A stretch of 64,000 nucleotides of DNA from Moorella mulderi DSM 14980 (GCF_001594015.1 NZ_LTBC01000014.1:1-64000), one strand, 5' to 3'. Shown: positions 34,394 through 43,651, counted from the stretch's first letter. The notes: a model not told the origin generated them from the sequence alone. Numbers and translations: made by a program.

Positions 34394-36358
34394 TTATGCC
34401 TGCAACTGCCGCCTCCGGGCGAGGTATTTTTCTACGGCGCTCACAAAGGTGGCATGGGACCAGGTTAAAGGAGAAACCGACAGGGGTTCGCCGGTAAAGG
34501 GGTGCAGCTGCTCCGGGAGCATCCCCGCCGGCGTGGCCCGTTCTGCCGCCCAGGTGAGAATGGCGCGGACCGCGGCCAGGTCATTTAAATTTTGCGCCCG
34601 TAAGGAGTGCCACTCGGCCAGCCACAGGGTACAGATAAACCAGGGGTTCCCCGGGGCCACCTGGAGGTTATCGCTTTTACGGAAGTAGTAATCCCCGGTA
34701 TAGCGGGCCACTCCTCCTATTTCCGTCTTGACCTGCAGTCCTTCCTCCACTGCCGCCATGGTCCGGGTCAGGCGCGGGTCAGCCAGGGTCACTGCTTCCA
34801 GCAGGGCCAGGGCCGTTAGGCTGGCATCCAGGGTAAAATCAGGCACCAGGCGGCCATCATCTTCCCGGTAAATACCCCGGATGAAACGCCCCAGGTCCGG
34901 GGAATAGAGGTGTTCGCTAATACCCACACCGACCTCCACCGCCGCCCGCCGGTAACGGTCTTCCCGGCCTACGTCACCAGCCAGGCGCGCCATATCGGCA
35001 GCGGCAATCAACCCGGCGTAGACGGCGGCAGAAGTAAAGGCAAAGATGCCTCGCCGCTCTTCCCAGAGGTCATAGCTCGGCAGGGGCAGGCCCAGGTCTG
35101 GATCGCGGTAATCCACCAGGAAATCGGCTGCCGGCCGTACCAGGGCCGGGTAGAGGTCGTGGATGAGACCCCAGTTCCGCCCCAGGCGGAAGGACTGGCC
35201 CAGGGCCCAGAGGACCAGGGCTGTTTCATCTTCCTGGATGGGCAAAATGCGCTCACCCCGGTGCACCGGCGGTAACCAGCTGGATCCCAGGCTGCCGTCG
35301 GGATTGTATTTTTGATAAAAAAAGCCGTCCTGCTCCAGCACCCGGGAGCAATAATAAAAAAAGCCGGCCGTTAATTCGCTATACCCCGCCTGGTCCAGGG
35401 CACTGGCTACCAGGGCCCCATCCCGGGGCCAGCAGTAGCCGTAGTGATCCCGAGCTTCCGCCAGGATGTCGCTATCGGTAGCCGCCAGGATCGCCCCCCG
35501 GTTATCAATCTGGGTGCGCACGACCAAAAGGCTGCGGTGGTAGAGGGCAACTACCGCCGGGGGTAAATCGGCAAAGTCGCGTCCATTTTTATAGACCCAG
35601 CCCCGCCAATAGGCCGCCGTGGCTGCCAGCAGGTTTTTTACCCCCTGGGACAGCACCCGGTTATTTAGCTCTCCGGCAGCCGTAAAGTTCTCGGCAGCCA
35701 CAATCCAGTAGGTAATCTCTCCCCTCTCTCCCGCGGACAGCTGCAGGCGAAAGCTGAAGGTACTGTCTACCGAACCGTGGTGGATGGGATGGCCTTCCAG
35801 CCAGCCGTCCTCGGCATCCCGCCAGGTGCCCTCGGCACCGCGAAAACGCTTGTTGCCGGTGGCATACTGGAAAAAAATATTGGCCCCGGCGCGGCCATTG
35901 ATTAAAAGGTAGAGTCCCCTTTTATAATGAAGCAACACCTTCTGGTCCGGCAGGTAAGTGACTGTATCGCCGATGGGGGATTCATTTAAAGTAAAATCAT
36001 GATAAAAAAACAGCCGCACTTCCCGGGAGCGGCCCGCCATGTTGTGAACCGTGATCCGGGCCAGGTAAATATCTTCCTGAAAATGGACGGCGTTGTTAAT
36101 ATTTATTTCCAGTTCCATTTCCTTATGCCTGGCCCGGCAATGGCCTACCAGGGTATCCGCTTCATAACCTACCTGCCGCTCCCACTCCCGGCTTCCCAGC
36201 CAGCTAAAATGGCCATCCACCCAGCAGCCCAGGCGATTTCTTTCCCCGCCGATGTGATTGGGCCAGCCAACATAAGGGTAATATAAGTCACGCATATTAA
36301 ATTCAGCATCAAAATTAATCAACAAACGCCCGTTCCCCAGGGCCAGTTCTCGCGGCAT
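34394..36358 (-). CDS. Glucoamylase-like glycoside hydrolase family 15 protein
   Basis: This 654-residue protein has an N-terminal super-beta-sandwich (about 1-255, starting with NGRLLINFDAEFNMRDLYYP) and a C-terminal (alpha/alpha)6 barrel. Active-site landmarks are YGYCWPRDGALVASALDQAG (about residue 318 on), LPSYDLWEERRGIFAFTSAA (general acid Glu) and NPWFICTLWLAEWH. No signal peptide is present, so it is cytoplasmic. It probably trims glucans made by the nearby branching enzyme and glycogen synthase, or trehalose-type sugars. It is divergent from the DUF4912/GH57 pair. Confidence 0.88.
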   Translation of the reverse strand: MPRELALGNGRLLINFDAEFNMRDLYYPYVGWPNHIGGERNRLGCWVDGHFSWLGSREWERQVGYEADTLVGHCRARHKEMELEININNAVHFQEDIYLARITVHNMAGRSREVRLFFYHDFTLNESPIGDTVTYLPDQKVLLHYKRGLYLLINGRAGANIFFQYATGNKRFRGAEGTWRDAEDGWLEGHPIHHGSVDSTFSFRLQLSAGERGEITYWIVAAENFTAAGELNNRVLSQGVKNLLAATAAYWRGWVYKNGRDFADLPPAVVALYHRSLLVVRTQIDNRGAILAATDSDILAEARDHYGYCWPRDGALVASALDQAGYSELTAGFFYYCSRVLEQDGFFYQKYNPDGSLGSSWLPPVHRGERILPIQEDETALVLWALGQSFRLGRNWGLIHDLYPALVRPAADFLVDYRDPDLGLPLPSYDLWEERRGIFAFTSAAVYAGLIAAADMARLAGDVGREDRYRRAAVEVGVGISEHLYSPDLGRFIRGIYREDDGRLVPDFTLDASLTALALLEAVTLADPRLTRTMAAVEEGLQVKTEIGGVARYTGDYYFRKSDNLQVAPGNPWFICTLWLAEWHSLRAQNLNDLAAVRAILTWAAERATPAGMLPEQLHPFTGEPLSVSPLTWSHATFVSAVEKYLARRRQLQA

Positions 36359-36477
36359 GGTTCTCGCCCCTTAACTTTCCTCATCTTAACGGCAATAAAG
36401 TAAAGGTAAGTGGATATACTAAGCGATGAGTTTAACGGTCCTTTAGCATTATTCCACCAGAGAGCGGGGATTATTGC

Positions 36478-37074
36478 ATGATAACCTTTATTGCCCTGTT
36501 AATCATAGCCATCCTGGCCGGGGCGCTCTTCTGGTACCGGCGCTGGCAGGCCGCCCACCCGGCCGCCAAACCCTTGCCAGTCCCGGCACCGGGAGGCCGG
36601 GAGTTGCCGGCAAAATATGGTAAGGACGAAGTTGTCCTCATGGTCAAGGACCCCTACTGGCTCTATGCCTACTGGGAATTAAGCGATGCCAAAAAGGAGG
36701 AGCTTATGCGCCGCTTTGGCCCGGGGGCCTGGGAAAAGTCCCGTCCTTTACTCAGGGTTTACGACCTTACCAACAACCCCTATGATTTTCTCCAGGCACC
36801 CTTTTTTGAAATTGCCATTACGGACATGGCCGACAACTGGTATATCCATACCGGTAAACCCTCCAGCACCTTTTGCGTTGACCTGGGACGCTGGTTTCCG
36901 GAATATGGTTTTGTTACCATAGCCCGGTCCAATATCGTCACTACCCCGGCCGATAAGCCCAGCAGCGTTATTGACCCCTTATGGCCGCCCCTGGAAGCCT
37001 GCTGGCAGGCGGTGGAACGTTACGGTAAAGCCAGGGGTTTCAGCTCTCCCCAGCTGGTAAAAACACAAAAATAA
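36478..37074 (+). CDS. DUF4912 protein with N-terminal membrane anchor
   Basis: This 198-residue protein has one N-terminal transmembrane helix (TFIALLIIAILAGALFWYRR) and then a DUF4912 domain, seen in VVLMVKDPYWLYAYWELSD, RPLLRVYDLTNNPYDFLQ and FCVDLGRWFPEYGFVTIARS. DUF4912 genes very often sit beside GH57 branching enzymes, as here, 160 nt upstream. The domain's beta-rich, aromatic pattern suggests glucan binding, which is inference. Its mechanism is unknown. Confidence 0.85.
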   Translation: MITFIALLIIAILAGALFWYRRWQAAHPAAKPLPVPAPGGRELPAKYGKDEVVLMVKDPYWLYAYWELSDAKKEELMRRFGPGAWEKSRPLLRVYDLTNNPYDFLQAPFFEIAITDMADNWYIHTGKPSSTFCVDLGRWFPEYGFVTIARSNIVTTPADKPSSVIDPLWPPLEACWQAVERYGKARGFSSPQLVKTQK

Positions 37075-37234
37075 GGACGGATCCCCTTTAATCAAGGACC
37101 CGTCCCTATTACATAGAAGTCTGAAGCAAAAATTCGGGAGTCAGAATTTCCGTTGTAACTGGCTATGCCAGTTTCTATGATGACCAGGTTCACTAACCTT
37201 CACTAAATAACTGTACCATGAAAGGAAGAAACTT

Positions 37235-38824
37235 ATGCCCCATGGTTATGTCGCCCTGGTTTTACACGCTCATTTACCCTACGTCCGTGATACGGAAGAC
37301 GACTTTTCCCTGGCCGAAAAATGGTTCCACGAAGCCGTCACCGAAACCTATATCCCCTTGATCCATGTCTGCCAGCGCCTGAACCGGGACCGGGTACCCT
37401 ATAAATTGACCATCTCTTTAAGCCCCCCTTTGACTGCTATGATGGCCGATAACCTGGTCCAGGAGCATTACCGCCGTTACCTGGAGCGCCTGCGGGAGCT
37501 GTCCGCCAGGGAGGTCTGGCGTACCAGGAGCGACCCGCGTTTTCACCTGGTGGCCCGCATGTACCAGGACCTTTTTGAAAGCATCTACCGCACTTACCTG
37601 GCATACGGAGGCAACCTGATCAATGCCTTCCGGGAACTCCAGGACAACGGCAACGTGGAGATAATCACCTGCGCCGCCACCCATGGTTACCTGCCTTTAA
37701 TCGGCCTGCAGCGGGAGGTAGTCCGCGCCCAGGTGGAGGTGGCTGTCAACAACCACCGCCGCTTCTTCGGCCGTCCGCCGGCGGGTCTATGGCTGCCCGA
37801 ATGTGCCTATAATCCGGGAGATGACGCCATTTTAAGGGATTACGGCATCAAATACTTCTTCGTCGACGCCCACGGCATCCTTTACGCCACGCCGCGGCCC
37901 CGCTACAGCATTTTTGCCCCCGTCTACACCCCGGCAGGAGTTGCTGCCTTCGGCCGCGACCTGGAGTCTTCAGAGCAGGTGTGGAGTGCCCAGGAAGGCT
38001 ACCCCGGCGATTTCGATTACCGGGAGTTTTACCGGGATATCGGCTATGACCTGGATTATGAATATATCAAGCCGTACATCCATCCCTCCGGCCTGCGGGT
38101 GGATACGGGCCTGAAGTACTACCGCATCACCGGGAAATCCAATTATAAAGAGCCTTATGTACCGGAGTGGGCGAGCTTCAAAGCCCACACCCATGCCGGC
38201 AACTTCTTATTTAACCGGGAACACCAGATTAACTACCTGGCCGGTTACATGGACCGGCCGCCCCTCATTGTCTGCCCCTATGACGCCGAGCTCTTCGGGC
38301 ACTGGTGGTTCGAAGGACCCCAGTTCCTGGAATCACTCTTCCGCCAGGTGGCGGGGCTCGCCCATCAACCCTTTACCTTTATCACGCCGAGCGAGTACCT
38401 GGAGCGTTTCCCCGTAAACCAGCCGGCCACGCCCTGCATGTCCAGCTGGGGGAATAACGGTTATAACGAGGTCTGGCTGGAGGGTTCCAACGACTGGATT
38501 TACCGCCATCTCCACCACGCCGCTGACGAAATGATCCGCCTGGCCAACCAGTACCAGACCGCCCAAGGCCTGCTGCTGCGCGCCTTAAACCAGGCCGCCC
38601 GGGAACTCCTGGTGGCCCAGAGCAGTGACTGGGCCTTTATCATGAAAACCGGCACCATGGTAGATTACGCTGTCCAGCGAACGAAAAAACACCTGCTGAA
38701 TTTTTGGGATCTCACGCGGGCAGTTGACAATAACGACCTGGACCCCGAAAAGGTACAGGCCATGGAGGAGGCTAATAATATCTTTCCGGATATACACTAC
38801 AGGGTTTTTGCAAGCACAAACTAG
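37235..38824 (+). CDS. 1,4-alpha-glucan branching enzyme, GH57
   Basis: This 529-residue enzyme introduces alpha-1,6 branches in glucans. GH57 motifs are seen: HAHLPYVRD (motif 1, about residues 11-19), GLWLPECAYNPGDD (Glu189, nucleophile) and CPYDAELFGHWWFEGP (Asp350, acid/base). The spacing matches the archaeal-type branching enzyme. The C-terminal helical domain ends at the window-typical size. ATG 37235 has GGAAG upstream. Its stop overlaps that of the convergent superoxide dismutase in the four bases CTAG. Confidence 0.93.
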   Translation: MPHGYVALVLHAHLPYVRDTEDDFSLAEKWFHEAVTETYIPLIHVCQRLNRDRVPYKLTISLSPPLTAMMADNLVQEHYRRYLERLRELSAREVWRTRSDPRFHLVARMYQDLFESIYRTYLAYGGNLINAFRELQDNGNVEIITCAATHGYLPLIGLQREVVRAQVEVAVNNHRRFFGRPPAGLWLPECAYNPGDDAILRDYGIKYFFVDAHGILYATPRPRYSIFAPVYTPAGVAAFGRDLESSEQVWSAQEGYPGDFDYREFYRDIGYDLDYEYIKPYIHPSGLRVDTGLKYYRITGKSNYKEPYVPEWASFKAHTHAGNFLFNREHQINYLAGYMDRPPLIVCPYDAELFGHWWFEGPQFLESLFRQVAGLAHQPFTFITPSEYLERFPVNQPATPCMSSWGNNGYNEVWLEGSNDWIYRHLHHAADEMIRLANQYQTAQGLLLRALNQAARELLVAQSSDWAFIMKTGTMVDYAVQRTKKHLLNFWDLTRAVDNNDLDPEKVQAMEEANNIFPDIHYRVFASTN

Positions 38825-39492
38825 ACGTTATATATCGTTAATGGTACTGAAGCTGGCAAGGCCAGCTGCAGGCGCCTTTCAACCTCCGGCCAGTTGACCA
38901 GCTGCCACCAGGCTTTAACATAATCGCCTCGCCGGTTCTGGTAGTCCAGGTAATAGGCGTGTTCCCAGACATCCAGCACCAGGATGGGAATGGCTCCCCA
39001 CTGGGTCAAATCCTGGTGTTTCTCTGCCGTCAAAATCTCCAGGCGGCCCCAGGACGGCTGCCAGGCCAGGATAGCCCAGCCGGAGCCCTCCACATCTACA
39101 GCCGCCCGGCTAAACTGTTCCTGGAAGGCGGCCATACTACCAAAATAGCCGTAAATTTTCTCCTGCAGTAAACTCCCCGGCCCGCTCCCGCTCCAGGGGG
39201 CCATTACCGTCCAGTAGATGCTGTGCAGGATATGCCCGGACCCGTGAAAGGCCAGCTCCCGCTCCCAGTGCTTTACCAGGGCAAAGTCGCCCTTCTGCCG
39301 GGCCTCAACCAGCTTTAATTCCGCTTTGTTGAGCCCCTCAACATAGGCCAGATGGTGGCGGTCGTGGTGGAGGCGCAACTGCCTCTCGCTGATGACCGGT
39401 TCCAGAGCATTATAAGGATAAGGTAAAGGCGGCAACCGGTGCCCGCCGGGAGGCACGGGAGGAGATAGCCAGAAGTTTTGTGCTTCTTCCAT
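38821..39492 (-). CDS. sodA: Fe/Mn superoxide dismutase
   Basis: This 223-residue enzyme converts superoxide to oxygen and hydrogen peroxide. Metal ligands are visible in LHHDRHHLAYVEGLNK, FHGSGHILHSIYW and LDVWEHAYYLDYQN (Asp and His of DVWEH). GWAILAWQPSWGRLEIL is also typical. No signal peptide is present. The N-terminus has about 18 residues more than usual, starting MEEAQNFWLSPP. Metal choice (Fe or Mn) cannot be read with certainty. Confidence 0.92.
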   Translation of the reverse strand: MEEAQNFWLSPPVPPGGHRLPPLPYPYNALEPVISERQLRLHHDRHHLAYVEGLNKAELKLVEARQKGDFALVKHWERELAFHGSGHILHSIYWTVMAPWSGSGPGSLLQEKIYGYFGSMAAFQEQFSRAAVDVEGSGWAILAWQPSWGRLEILTAEKHQDLTQWGAIPILVLDVWEHAYYLDYQNRRGDYVKAWWQLVNWPEVERRLQLALPASVPLTIYNV

Positions 39493-39548
39493 ATTATATC
39501 CTCCCTGGAAGTTGTTTCTTTATAGCTTATGCGCCGTCCATAAAAAAG

Positions 39549-40460
39549 CTACTCCGCCAGCCGGAAATAGGGGCTGGCCCGGTGGGCCGCCTCTAAAGCC
39601 TCTTTAAATTCTTCTCGGGTAATCCGCCGGCTCAAAGGGCCGTAACGATAGGCCTCGCAGGCCGGGTAATACTGGTTCATGACGTTGATATAGGCATGGG
39701 GTGAGATTTCCCGGGCGATAAACTCCATGACCTCCCTGGTTCCGGCCAGGCCCTCCGGTAGGACCAGGTGACGGATAATTAACCCTCGCCTTGCTATTCC
39801 CTCGTCATCCACCTGCAGGTCGCCCACCTGGCGCTGCATTTCTTTGATGGCTTCCTTAGCCACCTGGGGATAATCCGGCACATGGGAAAGACGTTTGCCA
39901 ACCTCAGGATCGGCATACTTAAAGTCAGGCATGTAGATATCTATAAGGCCATCAATCTGCTCCAAGGTCGCCTTCTCTTCATAACCACCGCAGTTATAGA
40001 CCAGGGGTAACACCAGGCCCTTTTCGGCGGCAATGGCCAGGGCGGCGATAATCTGGGGGACATAATGGGACGGCGTTACCAGATTGATGTTATGGCAGCC
40101 CCGGTCCTGCAACGATAGCATAATGCGGGCCAGCTTCTCCAGGGAAACCTTTTCGCCATGTTGACCGCGGCTGATATCGAAGTTCTGGCAAAAGACGCAG
40201 GCTAAGTTGCAGTGGCTGAAGAAAATGGTCCCCGAGCCACCCCTGCCCACCAGGGGCGGCTCCTCGCCAAAGTGGGGGCCGTAGCCGCCGATTTCCACCT
40301 CCCGGCCGGCCCGGCAAAAGCCAAGCTCCCCTTTTTGCCGGTTGACATGGCAATGGTGGGGACAAACAGTGCAATCCTTGAGTAGCTCCATAAGCCCGGC
40401 AGCCAGGTCCTTTAGCCTGCCGCTCCTGGAGCTATCGATATACCCAGGATAATCAGTCAT
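39549..40460 (-). CDS. PflX-like radical SAM protein
   Basis: This 303-residue radical S-adenosylmethionine enzyme of the COG1313 group has a Cys-rich N-terminal motif (CTVCPHHCHVNRQKGELGFC, about residues 30-49) before the radical SAM cluster site CNLACVFC (CxxxCxxC). Such PFL-activase homologues occur in many anaerobes. The target protein is not known. It lies downstream of the PIN-domain pair on the same strand, but 47 nt away. Confidence 0.85.
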   Translation of the reverse strand: MTDYPGYIDSSRSGRLKDLAAGLMELLKDCTVCPHHCHVNRQKGELGFCRAGREVEIGGYGPHFGEEPPLVGRGGSGTIFFSHCNLACVFCQNFDISRGQHGEKVSLEKLARIMLSLQDRGCHNINLVTPSHYVPQIIAALAIAAEKGLVLPLVYNCGGYEEKATLEQIDGLIDIYMPDFKYADPEVGKRLSHVPDYPQVAKEAIKEMQRQVGDLQVDDEGIARRGLIIRHLVLPEGLAGTREVMEFIAREISPHAYINVMNQYYPACEAYRYGPLSRRITREEFKEALEAAHRASPYFRLAE

Positions 40461-40507
40461 AACGGTCCCCCTTGAAGTACTATTCTTTGCTTAGGGTAAC
40501 CCGGGGC

Positions 40508-40993
40508 TTACTTTTTTAGCCCAACACACTCACCTGCCTGTGGCAGCGCTTTCAGCCATTTTACATATTCTTTTTGCTCGCTGACTATTTTGACAAGCCT
40601 TTCGTCAGTTGTCCAATATTCACAGGTTTCGCCCGTATTTTCGGTTACTATTTCCGCGACGGCCATGAAAGCTGCATCATACAGCGTAGGCATATCAAAA
40701 TGCTTACCGAGCTCCCAGGCCCGTCCCATCACCATATTGTCGTTCAGGTATTCAATCCCGGGAAACTGCTGGAACTCCGCCCATAAATCGTCAGCATCCG
40801 GGGTGCTCAATTCCCCTCTCTTGCATTTTTGCCGCAAAACGCTTCCTACTTCGGCCCAGGCAAACGCAGGAAGGACAATTATTTTACGTTCTTCAATTAT
40901 CCTTCGCATCAGCACCGTGGCTTTATCGCTGTCTTCTTCCTCGACAAGCACTTTCATTAGAACGGAAGTATCCAGGCAGATATAGCTACTCAT
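40508..40993 (-). CDS. VapC-like PIN-domain toxin
   Basis: This 161-residue PIN-domain nuclease has the acidic positions of VapC toxins: CLDTSVLMKVLVEEE (Asp8), AFAWAEVGSVLR (Glu), TLYDAAFMAVAE (Asp) and EYWTTDERLVK (Asp). It probably cleaves tRNA or other RNA when free. It overlaps the Phd-like gene upstream by 8 nt, so the pair forms a type II module. Its C-terminus is about 20 residues longer than usual. Confidence 0.85.
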   Translation of the reverse strand: MSSYICLDTSVLMKVLVEEEDSDKATVLMRRIIEERKIIVLPAFAWAEVGSVLRQKCKRGELSTPDADDLWAEFQQFPGIEYLNDNMVMGRAWELGKHFDMPTLYDAAFMAVAEIVTENTGETCEYWTTDERLVKIVSEQKEYVKWLKALPQAGECVGLKK

Positions 40994-41288
40994 GCCTGCC
41001 CAACCTTTCCCGCAGTTCGCGGATCACAGCCACGGAATCTCCCCGGGCCTCTGTTTTCCTGGCAACCCTCGCCCTTAACCGGAGCATCCTGTCCAGGCTT
41101 TCTCTCCTGGCCTGGGATAAAATATCCACGGCATCGTATTGTCGCATCCTCTCAAACGTGTCTGCATCAACCAGATACGCGACAGGCTTTGACCGCTGGA
41201 CAATGACCGCCGGAGCTTTTGTCCTGGCGATTTCTGCCAGGATCTCACGGATATTTCTCCTGACCTCTGTTACGTTTACTATATGCAT
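40986..41288 (-). CDS. Phd/YefM-type antitoxin
   Basis: This 100-residue protein has an N-terminal Phd/YefM fold: MHIVNVTEVRRNIREILAEI, then APAVIVQRSKPVAYLVDADTFE. A charged C-terminal segment would neutralise the PIN toxin. ATG 41288 follows TAGGAGTGAT. The upstream in-frame start at 41321 has no site. It is the first gene of the pair. A consensus promoter with a CCTAAA/TTTAGG inverted repeat precedes it. Confidence 0.85.
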   Translation of the reverse strand: MHIVNVTEVRRNIREILAEIARTKAPAVIVQRSKPVAYLVDADTFERMRQYDAVDILSQARRESLDRMLRLRARVARKTEARGDSVAVIRELRERLGRHE

Positions 41289-41298
41289 TAGAATCACT

Positions 41299-41316
41299 CC
41301 TAAATGTGTCTTTAGG
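41299..41316. promoter_or_regulatory. Inverted repeat before the Phd-like gene, candidate operator
   Basis: CCTAAA and TTTAGG (6 bp, 6-nt spacer) lie between the -10 element and the start codon and overlap the ribosome site. This fits autoregulation by the antitoxin. Confidence 0.5.
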
Positions 41317-41319
41317 ATC

Positions 41320-41348
41320 ATTATATACTTGGTGGCTAAAAATTACAA
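41320..41348 (-). promoter_or_regulatory. Promoter of the Phd/VapC-like operon
   Basis: On the minus strand TTGTAA (41348-41343) and TATAAT (41325-41320) are 17 nt apart. Confidence 0.8.
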
Positions 41349-41373
41349 ACTTGTACGGCGGGAATCGGGCAGT

Positions 41374-41505
41374 TTACCCGCCACCTTCCCCGGCCCGGTA
41401 TTCCCGGGGCGCGTAGCCAATGGCTCCCCCCTGGTGATGGCGCTGCCATTCGTCGGGGAAGCCGGCCGCAGCATAGGCCGCCCGGCCATGGTCAAAAATA
41501 AGCTC
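41374..41505 (-). pseudogene. Remnant of an M24 (Xaa-Pro aminopeptidase-like) peptidase
   Basis: The minus strand encodes FDHGRAAYAAAGFPDEWQ and HHQGGAIGYAPREYRA, a clear match by eye to the metal-site region of M24 peptidases (EW-x-HHQGG-x-x-GY). The frame stops about 45 residues later, and its upstream part is unrelated. Neither the N-terminal half nor the C-terminal end exists, so it is decayed. Confidence 0.65.
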
Positions 41506-41518
41506 GCTTCCGGCCAAA

Positions 41519-41722
41519 GAAGTACAGGAAACCAGCTGGCAGCTGGCCGAGCGCCGCACCAATCTCTATCTGGACATTAAAGATAAATTTGATATCATGG
41601 TTTTGGGTTTACCCAGAACTTTTCACTATGGTCCGGGTATGGGAACCAATCCCATCCTTATGCTTCAGGCCATCGGCGCCAACATGGCGCGCAATTTCGA
41701 TGTCTTTAACGTAAATAAACAC
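41519..41722 (+). pseudogene. Fragment of a lactate-racemase-domain-like gene
   Basis: On the plus strand the open frame encodes DIKDKFDIMVLGLPRTFHYG and GMGTNPILMLQAIGANMARN. This looks like a conserved stretch of the LarA/DUF2088 (nickel lactate racemase domain) proteins. No start codon with a ribosome site is present. The frame runs into the TauE gene in another phase. The similarity is from memory and moderate. Confidence 0.45.
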
Positions 41723-41753
41723 TTAAAACCAGGTTTCCCGGGAGGTCCTTATT

Positions 41754-42593
41754 TTGGTCAGTCTTTCCATGGCACTACTGATTTTTACCGGTTCAATTCT
41801 TGCCGGTATAGTGGGAGCCCTGCTGGGTCTGGGTGGCGGAATTATCATCATCCCTGTACTGACCCTGCTCCTCAATATTGACATCCGTTATGCCATTGGC
41901 GCCAGCATCGTCTCCGTTATCGCTACTTCCAGCGGTGCTGCAGCTGCCTATATTCGTGACCGTATTACCAATATCCGCATCGGCATGTTCCTGGAAATGG
42001 CCACTACCACCGGGGCTATTACCGGAGCCTATTTAGGCGGTTTAATTAGCCCCCACTATCTTTATATCATTTTTGCCGTTGTCCTGGGCTATTCTACCCT
42101 GGCCATGTTTAAACGGCGCAACCTTGAGCTTCCGGAAGGAGTCGTCGCCCATCCCCTGGCGAAAAAATTGAAATTAGAGGGAAGTTATTACGACCAGGTC
42201 CTGAACCGGCAGGTAGAATATACAGCAACAGGGGTTTACGAGGGTTTTGGCATTATGTACGGGGCTGGCGTTATTTCCGGCCTGCTGGGCATTGGCAATG
42301 GGATCTTTAAAGTCATGGCTATGGACATGTTTATGAAATTACCCATGAAGGTGTCTACCGCCACCAGCAATTTCATGATCGGTGTCACCGCCGCCGCCAG
42401 TGCCGGTATATATTTCGCCCGGGGTGATATCCACCCCGCCATTGCCGCTCCAGTAGCCCTGGGCGTAGTTATCGGGGCCACCCTGGGCACCCGCCTCATG
42501 GTTCGCCTGCGCAACACCACCTTGAGAAAGATTTTTGTGCCGGTATTGCTCTATGTTTCCCTGCAGATGCTTTTAAAAGGGCTAAGGGGTTAA
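41754..42593 (+). CDS. TauE/SafE-family sulfite/organosulfonate exporter-like permease
   Basis: This 279-residue membrane protein has about eight helices. The first repeat reads GSILAGIVGALLGLGGGIII and the second includes GVISGLLGIGNGIFKVMAMD, the family's duplicated glycine-rich loops. Members move sulfite, sulfonates or related anions. TTG 41754 has GGGAGG upstream with good spacing. DUF1634 follows, a frequent partner. The gene begins right after the decayed remnant region. Confidence 0.88.
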   Translation: MVSLSMALLIFTGSILAGIVGALLGLGGGIIIIPVLTLLLNIDIRYAIGASIVSVIATSSGAAAAYIRDRITNIRIGMFLEMATTTGAITGAYLGGLISPHYLYIIFAVVLGYSTLAMFKRRNLELPEGVVAHPLAKKLKLEGSYYDQVLNRQVEYTATGVYEGFGIMYGAGVISGLLGIGNGIFKVMAMDMFMKLPMKVSTATSNFMIGVTAAASAGIYFARGDIHPAIAAPVALGVVIGATLGTRLMVRLRNTTLRKIFVPVLLYVSLQMLLKGLRG

Positions 42594-42649
42594 AACTATA
42601 GAAAAAAAGAAAAGGCATCTTATACTGATATAGATCAGGGTGATAAGTA

Positions 42650-43036
42650 ATGGAAAATAACCAAAGTAAAAGTACGCCTCAAGAATCCCATGCCATCGTC
42701 GTCGAGGATATCATCAGCCAGTCTTTACGCTGGGGCGTAGTTATCAGCGCCGTAATAATTGCTGCCGGCCTGGTACTATATTTACTCACCGGCGACAGCG
42801 GCTACCCGGCCGGTTTCTTCCCCACCAGCCCCCTCCAGGCGCTCAGGGATGTGGTGCATTTTAAGTCCTTTGCCATTATTGACCTGGGGCTTTTACTCCT
42901 CATCGCCACTCCCATTTTCCGCGTCGCCGCATCGATTATTGCCTTTATCTTTGATCGCGACCGCCCTTATGTACTGATTACTACTTATGTGCTGGCTATG
43001 TTAATTCTAAGTTTGCTGCTGGGGAAGGCAGAATAA
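42650..43036 (+). CDS. DUF1634 membrane protein
   Basis: This 128-residue protein has three predicted transmembrane helices (about 25-48, 75-98 and 103-127), with an N-terminal hydrophilic tail. It belongs to DUF1634, which commonly sits next to TauE/SafE-type transporters. An AGGGTGA ribosome site precedes ATG 42650. It is probably an accessory subunit. Its stop is immediately followed by the truncated ABC ATPase reading frame. Confidence 0.85.
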   Translation: MENNQSKSTPQESHAIVVEDIISQSLRWGVVISAVIIAAGLVLYLLTGDSGYPAGFFPTSPLQALRDVVHFKSFAIIDLGLLLLIATPIFRVAASIIAFIFDRDRPYVLITTYVLAMLILSLLLGKAE

Positions 43037-43651
43037 CAGCACTTAGATGGCCGGGATATTACCCGCTGGCCCGAGCATATGCGAGCATCCTTGATTGGCC
43101 GGGTTTTCCAGGACCCCTTAAGGGGTACGGCTGCTTCCATGACTATTGAAGAAAATCTGGCCCTGGCCCTGCGGCGGGGCCGTCCCCGCCGTTTACACCC
43201 CGGCATCACCCCGGCCGAACGCCAAAAGTTCAAAGAACACCTGGCCCTCCTGGGGCTTGGCCTGGAAGAACGCCTGACCACGCGCGTGGGTTTGTTATCC
43301 GGCGGCCAGCGCCAGGCCTTGACGGTGCTCATGGCCACCATTGCCACACCCAAGCTGCTCTTACTGGACGAACATACGGCGGCCCTGGACCCGCGGACGG
43401 CAAGGACGGTGCTGGAACTAACGGAAAAAATCATAGCCCGCCACCAGCTCACCACCCTGATGGTTACCCACAACCTGGAGCAGGCCCTGCGCACCGGCAA
43501 CCGCACCATTATGATGCACGAGGGGCGTATTATCCTGGACCTGTCCGGCCCGGAACGGGCCAGAACCACGGTAGCCGACCTCCTGAAAATGTTTGAACAG
43601 GCCAGCGGCAGCTCCTTTGCCGACGACAGAGTGCTATTAACGGGCAGCTGA
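43037..43651 (+). pseudogene. ABC transporter ATPase lacking Walker A (5'-truncated)
   Basis: The frame is open from the DUF1634 stop. It starts with LDGRDITRWPEHMRASLIG, then the Q-loop (GRVFQDPLRG), the signature LLSGGQRQAL, Walker B (LLLLDEHTAALDP) and the H-loop (MVTHN). The Walker A part (about 60 residues) is missing, so the protein could not bind ATP in the normal way. ATG 43079 lacks a proper ribosome site. The junction suggests a deletion that joined the two genes. Confidence 0.75.
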
